DNA of 64,000 bases from CAIWHR01 sp963781285 (GTDB lineage: Bacteria; Pseudomonadota; Gammaproteobacteria; Burkholderiales; Casimicrobiaceae). The position numbers were made by a program, and so were the translations under genes. The stretch is from assembly GCA_963781285.1 (NCBI GenBank), contig CAWAFI010000018.1, forward strand, positions 62,001 to 126,000, written 5' to 3'. How positions within the stretch are numbered: the first letter of the stretch is position 1; each line of letters opens with the position of its first letter. This document shows positions 8,308 through 16,057 of the stretch, piece by piece. The notes beneath the pieces are model-generated. The model was not told the DNA's origin and made no database searches. It saw only the letters and a program-made list of their open reading frames with translations.

Positions 8308-9005
8308 GTTGCCAAAATCGTTCCTAGCAGCGCGCCGATACCTGCGGTTACCCCCATCGCCAGAGCGCTCCAGAATGTGACGCGCATTACGCCAGTTGCG
8401 ACGTTTGCGTTGCCAACGTAGGCCGCCAAGCCGCCCAAGAAACCGAGAAACACAAGCGATGCTCCGGAGACCAGCGGAATCAGAATCGCGTTTGGGGCCA
8501 ACGCGACAACGACGAGAGGCATGGCCGCTCCGGCAGCGAAGCTGCCGGCAGAGGCCAGCGCTGCCTGTAACGGACGGGCTGCCAGTGTCTTCGAGATTCC
8601 GAGTTCGTCACGAGCGTGTGCGCCAAGCGCGTCGTGCGTCATGAGTTGCTCCGCCACTGTTTTTGCAAGGGGCGCATCCAAACCGCGCCCAATGTAGATC
8701 TGCGTAAGTTCTCGCTGCTCGCCCTTGACGTCGGCTTCGAGCTCCTCGCGCTCCTGATCGAGCGCGGCCCGCTCGGTATCTGCCTGCGAATGGACGGAGA
8801 CGTACTCTCCGGTCGCCATCGACATGGCACCGGCAACCAGACCGGCGACCCCTGCAATCAATATGCCGCCGTGCGTTGCATGCGCGGCCGCCACGCCAAG
8901 CACGAGACTCGATGTCGAGACAATCCCGTCGTTCGCCCCCAGTACCGCGGCACGCAACCAGCCGATGCTCTTGATCCGGTGCCATTCCTTGTGGCGCGAA
9001 GGCAT
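8304..9005 (-). CDS. VIT1/CCC1 family iron-manganese transporter
   Basis: A 233-residue integral membrane protein. The first helix carries the diagnostic GANDGIVSTSSLVLGV motif, followed by GAMSMATGEYVSV, a charged metal-binding loop rich in Glu, and three further helices. Family members move Fe(II) or Mn(II) out of the cytosol. The gene begins 15 bp after the Lpd-like gene and likely forms an operon with it and with the small protein downstream. Confidence 0.9.
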   Translation of the reverse strand: MPSRHKEWHRIKSIGWLRAAVLGANDGIVSTSSLVLGVAAAHATHGGILIAGVAGLVAGAMSMATGEYVSVHSQADTERAALDQEREELEADVKGEQRELTQIYIGRGLDAPLAKTVAEQLMTHDALGAHARDELGISKTLAARPLQAALASAGSFAAGAAMPLVVVALAPNAILIPLVSGASLVFLGFLGGLAAYVGNANVATGVMRVTFWSALAMGVTAGIGALLGTILAT

Positions 9006-9020
9006 GTTCTGGACCGTGTC

Positions 9021-10473
9021 TCAGGCAGTTTCGCCGCTGGCGCGCCTGGCGGCGCGGAGCTTGGCATTGACGTCGTGCAACGCAGTGCGCACTCCTTCTT
9101 CCAGCACCGGGTGATAGTAGGGCATCTCGAGCATTTGCTCGACGGTCATCCTGTTCTGCAATGCCCACGCAAGCAAGTGGGCCAGATGTTCGCCACCAGG
9201 TGCAAGCATTTCCGCGCCGAGAAATCGGCCGGTGGCCGTTTCGGCATAAACGTTTATCAGCCCTTTGTTCCGCCCCAGGATGCGCGCACGTCCCTGATCC
9301 TCGAAGTTCACTCGGCCGATCGCGAAACTACCTGGCTGCAGCGAACCAAATCCGCCTCCGACGATGCCGATCTGCGGGTCCGTAAACATCACGCTGATCG
9401 GTGCGCGGCGAAGGCCCGCTTTCACCGGCTTGCCAAGCGCGACACGCGCGGCATTTTTCCCCGCAATGCGTCCTTCGTCGGCTGCCTCGTGCAGAAGCGG
9501 GATGAAGTCGCTTGCGTCGCCGGCGATAAAGATCGGACTGTTCTTGCCTACGCTTTCGTCCGCATTCACGGTCTGCGCGGTCACTGGGTCGTATCCTGGC
9601 ACGCCCTTGGCGTCGAGCTGGACCGACGTCTTCTCCAAGGCCGATGCCCTGGACGTTTGGCATGCGGCCAGTGGCAACGAGAACGTAGTCAAAAGTCTCG
9701 TCCAACTGGGCGCCATTCGGCGTGGAGCGCCGAATGGCGACGCGGTCCCCGTCGCGGCGCATGTCGGCAATGTGGGCGTCGGGCTCCAGTGTGAGTTCCT
9801 GTTTGAAGGCAGCAATCGCGCAAGCAAGGACTTCCGGATCGCTAATCGGGCCAACGCGCCCACCGCGCCCGAGTATCGCGACATGAACTCCCAGTCGATG
9901 CAACGCCTGCCCCAGCTCCAGGCCAATGATTCCCGGGCCGATTACGGCAACGGACTTCGGCAGATCCTGCCAATCGAATACATCGTCACTGACGATGAGG
10001 CGATCGCCGAGGGCGTCGAACGAGTCCATGCGGGTCGGGCGCGAGCCGGTCGCGATGACCACGGCCCGGGCAACAACACGCGTATGCCCGCCGATCTCGA
10101 GCGTATGGTCGTCGACGAAACCTACATGGCCGCGAAGGCGGTCCGTTTCGGGAATGCGTTCAACGTCGCGTAACACGAACCCGACGAACCGGTCGCGCTC
10201 TCGCCTCACCCGATCCATGACCGCCCGTCCATCGATGCGGACGATTCCCTCATGGTGCACACCGAAGCGCGGCGCCGTTTCGACGGCGTGGGCCGCATCC
10301 GCGGCGGCGATGAGCAGCTTGCTCGGCATGCAGCCGACGCGGGCGCAGGTGGTGCCATAGGCGCCGCCTTCGATGATCATTGTGGTCGCGCCCGCCGTTC
10401 GGGCAGCGTGGTATGCGGCAAGGCCTGCCGTCCCGGCGCCGATGATGGCGACGTCGACCTGCGCAACCTTCAT
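9021..10473 (-). pseudogene. Dihydrolipoamide dehydrogenase/mercuric reductase-like flavoprotein, frameshifted
   Basis: The frame from ATG 10473 (behind GAGG) encodes a class I pyridine nucleotide-disulphide oxidoreductase: FAD motif GAGTAG near the N-terminus, redox-active TTCARVGCMPSK, and NAD motif GPGIIGLELG. After VATGRMPNVQGIGL the frame is lost near 9637. The other frame continues with EKTSVQLDAKG, a GDASDFIPLLHEA FAD motif and the C-terminal YYHPVLEEG catalytic His-Glu. Removing one base from CTTGGAG to give CTGGAG restores one protein of about 480 residues. It is either a recent pseudogene or a sequencing error; all active-site residues are intact across the two frames. The Arg-Val between the cysteines is unlike typical E3 (Asn-Val/Ile). 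Confidence 0.85.
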
Positions 10474-10616
10474 TTCGCATCCTCGTTCATGGGCGGGGCT
10501 GTCGTGAAGGCTGCCACCGGACGAAAAGACGGCCGGGGAAGGAACAACCCCGGCCGCAATACCTAGTTCCTCACGCTGCCCGCAAAAGATGGCGGCGAGG
10601 GAGATTTGCATCGATC

Positions 10617-11222
10617 TCAGGACTTGCCGTATTGCACCTTCGCGTTGCTGACGCATGAATCCTTCGCGGGGCCCGCGAGTGCGTCGCACTTCTCGATTGC
10701 TACCTTGTATTCCGCGTCGCGCTTTTCTGTGTTCGCTTCCTTGCTGGCGTCAGCCTGCTTCGTCGCCGCCTCTTGGCGCGTATCGGCCGTCACACGGTCG
10801 ACCTTGGCATCCGCCTGGCCCTTGACGAACCCGGCTTTGGCTTCCTTTATGCAGACATCCTTTTTGTTGCCCGCCAAGTCATCGCACTTTTCGATGGCGA
10901 CATCGTAGGTCGCTTGAGCGTGCGCCACGCGAGCGCTTTCGCGAGCCTTCGGCGTGTTCTCGTACGCGGCTTCCGCTTCAGCCTTGGCCACGTTGTCCTT
11001 GCCCTTGGCTTCGGCGAGACAGATGTCCTTGGCGTTTGCACTCAGCGACGAGCACGCGTCCTTGTCGATCTTGTACTGCGCATCGGCGTTCGTTTTCGCC
11101 ATCGCGTAGCTGTCCTTCGACATTGGCGTCGAGACGGTTTTCGGCGCGGACGTCTGCGCCACGCCGGGCACGGCAAAACCCAGCCCGGCGGAGACAAATA
11201 GTGCAATCATCAGTTTGGACAT
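10617..11222 (-). CDS. Periplasmic protein with three Cys-containing repeats
   Basis: A 201-residue protein with a signal peptide ending near VAQTS. Three repeats of about 38 residues each share the pattern Y-x-IxKCDxLAGxxKDxCxxxAK, so each has two cysteines that could form a disulphide. The spacers are rich in Ala, Lys, Asp and Glu and look helical. Similar uncharacterised proteins are found in betaproteobacteria. A palindromic candidate operator lies 180 bp upstream at 11402. Confidence 0.75.
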   Translation of the reverse strand: MSKLMIALFVSAGLGFAVPGVAQTSAPKTVSTPMSKDSYAMAKTNADAQYKIDKDACSSLSANAKDICLAEAKGKDNVAKAEAEAAYENTPKARESARVAHAQATYDVAIEKCDDLAGNKKDVCIKEAKAGFVKGQADAKVDRVTADTRQEAATKQADASKEANTEKRDAEYKVAIEKCDALAGPAKDSCVSNAKVQYGKS

Positions 11223-11401
11223 GTCATTCCTTACGGTTCAAACACGGTATCGGAAACCCTGTAGAAGGCCCAAAAAAGCCAAACCTTCCGTTTTCACGGC
11301 TTGAAGACCGACAGGATCGACGATGCGACTCGTCGGCCCCTCAGCGTGGAGGGCGGGTTTTCCCTTCAGGGTGGAAGATACGTGCGATATCCAATGGCGT
11401 C

Positions 11402-11417
11402 TGTTCGCTGGCGCACG
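11402..11417 (-). promoter_or_regulatory. Candidate Crp/Fnr operator
   Basis: TGTTCGCTGGCGCACG, four of six arm positions paired. It sits between the minus-strand OsmC gene (whose 3' end faces it) and the periplasmic repeat protein, so the repeat protein is the only plausible target. Confidence 0.5.
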
Positions 11418-11440
11418 TACTTGGGCAGGTTGCTCCAACG

Positions 11441-11857
11441 CTACCCGCTCACGCCTCCAATTTCGCATCCAAGCAGCTTAGACACCGGACACCCGATCTT
11501 GGCCTTGTTCGCGATTTCCAGGAACTTCGCGTCGTCCGCCCCCGGAATTCTCGCGGACACGGTAAGGTGGCTCGCGGTAATCTCGAAGGCGGCGCCAACC
11601 TTTTCCAGCGTAACGTCGGCATGCGTTTCGATCTTCTCCGGGGTGAGCCCTGCCTCGCCGAGCATCAGGGAGAGCGCCATCGAAAAGCAGCCGGCATGCG
11701 CGGCGCCGATCAACTCTTCCGGATTGGTACCCTTGCCGTTCTCAAAGCGCGCCTTGAAGCCATAAGGCGCCTCCCTGAGGACGCCCGTCTCGGTGGAGAT
11801 GATGCCGTCACGATCCTTGATGCCACCCTTCCAGACTGCCCATGCCTTCTTGATCAT
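11441..11857 (-). CDS. OsmC family peroxiredoxin-like protein
   Basis: A 138-residue OsmC-type hydroperoxide reductase. The two redox cysteines lie in AAHAGCFSMAL near residue 57 and GCPVSKLL near 123. The family reduces organic hydroperoxides in the cytosol using lipoyl or thiol donors. ATG at 11857 was chosen over an upstream frame because it matches the conserved MIKKAxAxWxG start. It lies 32 bp downstream of the superoxide dismutase gene, likely one oxidative-stress operon. Confidence 0.92.
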   Translation of the reverse strand: MIKKAWAVWKGGIKDRDGIISTETGVLREAPYGFKARFENGKGTNPEELIGAAHAGCFSMALSLMLGEAGLTPEKIETHADVTLEKVGAAFEITASHLTVSARIPGADDAKFLEIANKAKIGCPVSKLLGCEIGGVSG

Positions 11858-11889
11858 GGCTGCTCCGCAAGTTGTTGCAGTGCGAGGGA

Positions 11890-12513
11890 CTAGCCGAGAT
11901 TGTCGGCGGCAAAGTCCCAATTGATCAGTTTGTCGAGCACGCCGTTCACGTAGTCCTCGCGGCGGTTCTGATAATCCAGATAGTAGGCGTGTTCCCAGAC
12001 GTCGATGGTCAACAGCGGCTTCACGCCCTGGGTCAGCGGCGTCTCCGCATCACCCGTCTTGACCGCCTTCAGTTTGCCGGCTTCCAGCACGAGCCAAGCC
12101 CAGCCTGTTCCGAACTGGGTCGTCGCCGCCGTCGCCAGCTCCTTCTTGCATGCATCCAGATTGCCGAATGAAGCCTCGATCCTTTGCTTCAACGCCGCGG
12201 GGGGCTCACCGCCGCCCTTCGGTCGCAAACTGCGCCAATAGAAGGTATGGTTCCACGTCTGCGCTGCATTGTTGAAGATTGCGACCTTGTCGGCTTTGCC
12301 GGCGGTCTCGGCGATGAGTTTCTCTAACGAAAGCTTTGCAAGCTCTGTGCCGGCTATCAGCTTGTTCAAGGTTTCGACGTACCCCTTGTGGTGCTTGCCA
12401 TAGTGGAACCCGATCGTATTGGCGGAGATTACGGGATCCAGCGCGTTATCCGGGTACGGCAGGGGCGGTAGGAGATGTAGAGCTGCTTTTTCGATCGTGG
12501 CAATGCCAGTCAT
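11890..12513 (-). CDS. sodB: Superoxide dismutase [Fe]
   Basis: A 207-residue iron-type superoxide dismutase. Metal ligands are visible in FHYGKHHKGY, QTWNHTFYW and the terminal DVWEHAYYLDYQNRR block. The FNNAAQTWNH arrangement, with Gln in that position, is the signature of the Fe rather than the Mn enzyme. It converts superoxide to H2O2 and O2 in the cytosol. A partial half-site TGTGCGGCGC at 12555 lies 42 bp upstream but lacks a good second arm. Confidence 0.95.
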   Translation of the reverse strand: MTGIATIEKAALHLLPPLPYPDNALDPVISANTIGFHYGKHHKGYVETLNKLIAGTELAKLSLEKLIAETAGKADKVAIFNNAAQTWNHTFYWRSLRPKGGGEPPAALKQRIEASFGNLDACKKELATAATTQFGTGWAWLVLEAGKLKAVKTGDAETPLTQGVKPLLTIDVWEHAYYLDYQNRREDYVNGVLDKLINWDFAADNLG

Positions 12514-12681
12514 TCGATCTTCCTTTCCGGTTCCAGGGTTCGGCCTGCGGTTAGTGTGCGGCGCCGCTCGAATTTGCTCGCAAAACCTGCGCGTCCGTCG
12601 ACGCGGAGCCGCTGGGCCCGCACGCGCAAGTCGAGTCTTGTGTCAACCAGAGTGGGTAGCAGATGCGGGGCGCGTCAGATG

Positions 12682-13038
12682 CTACGAATCCGAGTTCCCG
12701 CCGCGCGCAAGCAAGACGCCAAGCACGAGACCGGCGACGGCGCAGATGGCCATCACCTGCCAAGGATTGGCACGAACGTACTCGTCGGCCGCCCGTCCGG
12801 CTGCTCGGCTCTTCGCCAGCGCCACCGTTTGCAGGTCGGCGGCGCGGGCCTTGGCCGCTTTCAGCGATTCCTCCGCTTTGGCACGCACCTGCGCGACGTG
12901 TTGTCCGGTTTGACTCGCGGTGGCCTTCAGGAGCTGTTCCATGTCCGCCGCAAGCACCCTGAGATCGGCCATCACCTTATCTGTGGTGACCCGATCACCT
13001 TCCGCATCCGTCACCGATTCTCTCGCCCTCATACGCAT
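12682..13038 (-). CDS. DUF883 (ElaB/YqjD-like) protein
   Basis: A 118-residue protein with a long amphipathic, Ala/Lys-rich helix and a C-terminal membrane helix preceded by the family hallmark YVRANPWQVMAI and ending LARGGNSDS. E. coli homologues YqjD and ElaB are inner-membrane, stationary-phase proteins that associate with ribosomes. The start may be ATG 13038 or the second Met two codons later. Confidence 0.88.
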   Translation of the reverse strand: MRMRARESVTDAEGDRVTTDKVMADLRVLAADMEQLLKATASQTGQHVAQVRAKAEESLKAAKARAADLQTVALAKSRAAGRAADEYVRANPWQVMAICAVAGLVLGVLLARGGNSDS

Positions 13039-13233
13039 TGGCCTTTACGTTTTGGTGTCGCTCACTTCCGTTCGCGCGCCCGACGCTCATCCGGCGATAG
13101 ACGATTCGCCGTGCCCCCGCGGGCCGCCGGTCACGATTGAATCCGTGCCCGTGCCGGAACCGTTGCATATCTGTCGCGCTGCGCATGATGGCGATCCTTG
13201 GCGGGATCCCAGCGCCGGGCATCGATCAGGGCG

Positions 13234-13383
13234 TCACAATGCTCGTCGCCCGGTAATGAGGTTGACCAGTACCATGACGACGGCCACCACCAGAAGAATG
13301 TGGATAAAACCACCCATGGTGTAGGAGGTGACGAGCCCGAGGAGCCACATTACGAGCAGAACAACCGCGATCGTATAGAGCAT
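13234..13383 (-). CDS. Small two-helix membrane protein (lmo0937-like)
   Basis: A 49-residue protein with two hydrophobic helices and a short polar end (GRRAL). The WLLGLVTSYTMGGFIHILL core matches the lmo0937 family of small membrane proteins. The ATG at 13383 is preceded by AAAAAAGG. Function unknown; a candidate operator lies at 13550. Confidence 0.82.
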   Translation of the reverse strand: MLYTIAVVLLVMWLLGLVTSYTMGGFIHILLVVAVVMVLVNLITGRRAL

Positions 13384-13549
13384 GGATGCACCTTTTTTCA
13401 ATGACGTACTTCCCAGAGTGGGCTGGCCGAAACGTCGTGCCATGCCGGCCCGATCTCGACGGCGAGCCAATGCTGCAATGGACTAGCGGCGTACCCTGCA
13501 ATGCGCCTCGAGATTTGATCACAGTTTGGACGACGTTGAGCTCGCCGTC

Positions 13550-13565
13550 TGTTCGGCAGCGCACA
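13550..13565 (-). promoter_or_regulatory. Candidate Crp/Fnr operator of the lmo0937-like gene
   Basis: TGTTCGGCAGCGCACA, five of six arm positions paired. It is 167 bp upstream of the minus-strand small gene. A second, perfect site lies 95 bp further on and serves the plus-strand DUF3309 gene, so the region is a divergent control region. Confidence 0.55.
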
Positions 13566-13659
13566 CTCCGTTGGTCCGGCGAGCAGAGAAAACCGGCGCA
13601 TGCCCGGCCAGGCGTCTACCATTTGCACAGGGAGGGGCCCCGGACACACAACCAAGTTA

Positions 13660-13675
13660 TGTGCGATAGCGCACA
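13660..13675 (+). promoter_or_regulatory. Candidate Crp/Fnr operator of DUF3309 gene copy 2
   Basis: TGTGCGATAGCGCACA, the best palindrome in the window with fully paired arms. GATATT at 13695-13700 starts 27.5 bp from its centre, the same as in copy 1. Confidence 0.7.
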
Positions 13676-13776
13676 GACGACGTTCGGCATGGCCGATATT
13701 CTTTCCATGTGCCCGCCTGACGCAGACATGGATGTTGGTGTCCGCGAATCGGTGGCGGCGAAGAGAGGAGCAAGTC

Positions 13777-13935
13777 ATGAGTCTTGGCACCATCCTGCTG
13801 ATTGTCGTGATTCTGATGCTCGTCGGCGTCCTGCCCACTTGGCCGCACGCTCGCAACTGGGGTTACGGCCCCAGTGGAATCGTCGGTGTCGTACTGTTGA
13901 TCGTGATCGTCCTGTTCCTGATGGGACGCCTGTAA
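13777..13935 (+). CDS. DUF3309 family small membrane protein (copy 2)
   Basis: A 52-residue two-helix membrane protein, nearly identical to the product at 5360 (central PTWPHARNWGYGPSG). ATG at 13777 follows GAGAGGAGCAAGTC. The same GGAGCAAGTC leader also precedes the DUF6781-like gene and the frameshifted csbD, which suggests a common origin of these 5' ends. It is followed 43 bp later by the BON lipoprotein gene, probably on one transcript. Confidence 0.9.
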   Translation: MSLGTILLIVVILMLVGVLPTWPHARNWGYGPSGIVGVVLLIVIVLFLMGRL

Positions 13936-13978
13936 TCCCGCGCGGGGACGGCGGATTGCTTCACTCAAAGGAAAATGC

Positions 13979-14293
13979 ATGAACGACCTCATTCGCAAAT
14001 TGGCAACTCTCGCAGGCGTACTGCTCGTGGCGACGGCGCTTGGCTGCGCCTCGACAGCGAAACAAGAAGGCACCGGTGAATACGTGGACGACACGGTCAT
14101 CACCGGCAAGGTGAAGGCCGCCATTCTCAACGAACCGACGCTGAAGTCGGCCGAGATCAACGTCGAAACCTTCAAGGGCGTGGTTCAGCTGAGCGGATTC
14201 GTGAGCTCGGCGGCGGCGCAGACCACGGCGGTTGCTGTGGCGCGCGACGTCGGCGGGGTCAAGTCGGTCAAGAACGACATGCGGTTGAAGTAA
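13979..14293 (+). CDS. BON-domain lipoprotein (OsmY-like)
   Basis: A 104-residue lipoprotein precursor with lipobox TALGC and lipidated Cys at about residue 23, followed by one BON domain (VITGKVKAAIL ... VVQLSGFVSS ... VKNDMRLK). BON domains bind phospholipid membranes and occur in osmotically induced periplasmic proteins. It ends 50 bp before a strong terminator. A truncated duplicate lies at 5562. Confidence 0.92.
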   Translation: MNDLIRKLATLAGVLLVATALGCASTAKQEGTGEYVDDTVITGKVKAAILNEPTLKSAEINVETFKGVVQLSGFVSSAAAQTTAVAVARDVGGVKSVKNDMRLK

Positions 14294-14343
14294 GCTGGGA
14301 TGCGTCCCGCCGGCGGTATAGCGCGGCGGTGGATCCACAAAAG

Positions 14344-14370
14344 CGAGGCGCGAATGCGCCTCGTTTTTTC
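14344..14370 (+). terminator. Rho-independent terminator after BON gene
   Basis: Perfect 8-bp stem CGAGGCGC/GCGCCTCG with a GAAT loop, followed by six T. It ends the DUF3309-BON transcript. Confidence 0.9.
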
Positions 14371-14439
14371 TTGCCCATGCGTGCGCGACGTATCCGACGC
14401 TGCGATCAGGTTGGCACGACCTGGAACGTCTGTGCCAAC

Positions 14440-14455
14440 CGTACGCTGGCGCACA
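14440..14455 (+). promoter_or_regulatory. Candidate Crp/Fnr operator of entericidin-like gene
   Basis: CGTACGCTGGCGCACA, followed by GACGC as in several other copies. It lies 81 bp upstream of the small lipoprotein gene at 14536, just after the terminator. Confidence 0.55.
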
Positions 14456-14535
14456 GACGCTTTCTGCAGGCAAGCGGATCATTTCCGGTAGTGGTCCTCC
14501 CACTGTCGAGCGGACTACTTACGAGGAGATTGGTC

Positions 14536-14694
14536 ATGGCAAGGAAGATGCTTACAGTACTGATGATGCTGGCGATACTTGGCCCGTTGAGTGCGATATC
14601 GGGGTGCAATACCATGGCCGGCGCGGGACAGGACATTGAACGTGGCGGCCAGAAGGTTGAAGGCGCGGCCAGGGACGTGCAGCGGAAGATCTGA
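14536..14694 (+). CDS. Entericidin-like small lipoprotein
   Basis: A 52-residue lipoprotein precursor with signal peptide and lipobox ending in SGCN, then the entericidin pattern NTMAGAGQDIERGGQKVEGA. The mature peptide would be about 29 residues and attached to the outer membrane. E. coli EcnA and EcnB form a toxin-antidote lipoprotein pair tied to stationary-phase lysis; only one such gene is here. ATG follows GAGGAG. Confidence 0.88.
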   Translation: MARKMLTVLMMLAILGPLSAISGCNTMAGAGQDIERGGQKVEGAARDVQRKI

Positions 14695-14828
14695 CACTCG
14701 TGCGGCGGCGAACGTGTTTGCGTGAGGCCGATCATCGCATCATGCGATGGACGCTTTGCCCGGGATAAGAGGCTGGCCGGTTCCGATCCGCTGCCGATGG
14801 ATGCTCGCCTGGAACAAGGAAATCAACG

Positions 14829-15245
14829 ATGAAGCTCAAAGAAATCATGACCAGTCCGGTCGAGACCATCGCGCCGGATACTTCGCTGGCAGAGGCGGCT
14901 AGAAAGATGCTCGCCCTGAAGATCGGATTGTTGCCGGTGTCGATGGGTCGAGAAATCGTCGGCATTGTCTCGGACCGGGATATCACCATCCGCGCCGTCG
15001 CGAAAGGGCTAGATCCGGAGCGAACCGAAGTGCAGGAAATCATGACCACGGAGGTGCTCTCGTGTCCGACCGACAGCGACGTAATGGATGCCTGCAATCT
15101 CATGGAGGAGAAACAGGTGCGTCGCCTTCTGGTCATGGACACCGCTGACGCGCCGATCGGCATCGTTTCGTTGGGCGATATTGCGTTGCATCTTCGCCGC
15201 GAACGATCCGGCGAAGTGCTGAAGAAAGTTTCCCAACCTTCATGA
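14829..15245 (+). CDS. CBS domain pair protein
   Basis: A 138-residue cytosolic protein made of two CBS motifs: MTSPVETIAPDTSLAEAARKM, then VGIVSDRDITIRAVAKG, and in the second copy VDACNLMEEKQVRRL with GIVSLGDIALH. CBS pairs bind adenosine nucleotides or act as redox/energy sensors. A degenerate palindrome, CGTGCGGCGGCGAACG, lies at 14699, 115 bp upstream. Confidence 0.92.
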   Translation: MKLKEIMTSPVETIAPDTSLAEAARKMLALKIGLLPVSMGREIVGIVSDRDITIRAVAKGLDPERTEVQEIMTTEVLSCPTDSDVMDACNLMEEKQVRRLLVMDTADAPIGIVSLGDIALHLRRERSGEVLKKVSQPS

Positions 15246-15403
15246 GCACGCTTGTTTCCTCAAGGCAACGCGACCTCGGCATTTCGTGCCGACACACTTC
15301 GATTCAGCCCAAACTGTCGTTGATCTCGCGCGGTGCGTGGTCACGGGCGCGCGAGAAGTGATCAATGCAATGGCCGATCGTTCGCGGCGGACGCGCTGCG
15401 ATC

Positions 15404-15419
15404 GATACGTTATCGTACA
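15404..15419 (+). promoter_or_regulatory. Weak Crp/Fnr-like palindrome before DUF3096 gene
   Basis: GATACGTTATCGTACA followed by GACTG. Inner CG-N4-CG and the GAC extension are kept, but the outer arm bases differ. It is 64 bp upstream of the small gene at 15483. Confidence 0.35.
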
Positions 15420-15482
15420 GACTGAAGCTGAATCGACGCCGCGGCGATCGGCGCGCACTTACCCTCTTTACCGGAATCAACG

Positions 15483-15638
15483 ATGAACATTACCTTGAGC
15501 CTCGCCCCACTCGTTTCGCTTCTCGCCGGGATCCTGATTCTTGTCGTGCCGCGGTTGCTGAACTATATCGTCGCCATCTATCTGATCGTCATCGGGTTGC
15601 TCGGACTGTTCGGCGCCGGAAATTTTCATCTGAAGTGA
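15483..15638 (+). CDS. DUF3096 small membrane protein
   Basis: A 51-residue protein with two hydrophobic helices (LVSLLAGILILVVPRLLNYI and IYLIVIGLLGLFG), the DUF3096 pattern. ATG at 15483 follows a weak purine stretch. Function unknown. Confidence 0.82.
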   Translation: MNITLSLAPLVSLLAGILILVVPRLLNYIVAIYLIVIGLLGLFGAGNFHLK

Positions 15639-16057
15639 CCACCGGTACTCCGATCTGATCGAGCACTCGGCGCGCGCAAGGTTCGACGAGCGCGCTCCTG
15701 GTACGGGCACCGCACTCGGCCGCAATCGCCGCGCGTTCGGCCGAGCATTCCATGGCAAGAGACTCTTCCTGATCGGGATTGGCCCGACGTCGCTGCGGAT
15801 TATCCAAGAACAACGTCGAGCGTCCTGACTCGCCCGCAACCGCAAACACCTGCGCCGTGGCAGATGCCGTGCCTGTGTGCGCAAGCGAACAGACGACCCT
15901 GGGGTCTGTTCGATATCGTAATGGTGTGCCCGCCGAACGGCGCCTCGTTCCGTGCGATCGACCGTGAAGCTACGCTCAAGCCTCTCGACGGCCTGGGTGG
16001 CGGAAGAGGGGGGCCGCAGTCTGCGCTTATCGCTACCCTCACGGGAATCATCGGATC
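15639..16057. other. Intergenic region with one candidate operator
   Basis: No protein-coding potential that I trust. The only visible element is the palindrome at 15876 with a GATATC box behind it, upstream of the AI-2E family gene. Confidence 0.5.
15876..15891 (+). promoter_or_regulatory. Candidate Crp/Fnr operator of the AI-2E family operon
   Basis: TGTGCGCAAGCGAACA followed by GACGAC. GATATC at 15912-15917 lies 28.5 bp from the centre, close to the spacing seen at 5219 and 13660. It is 167 bp upstream of the gene at 16058. Confidence 0.6.

Larger units (their letters stand above)
13638..14039 (+). repeat. Duplicated segment, copy 2
   Basis: Homologous to 5197-5622 from the GGACACACAACC leader through the DUF3309 gene into the BON lipoprotein gene. 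Here the BON gene is complete, so this is likely the parental arrangement. Confidence 0.85.

Noticed and set aside
12555..12570. TGTGCGGCGCCGCTCG before the superoxide dismutase gene
   Set aside because: Only one arm matches; too weak to call in GC-rich DNA.
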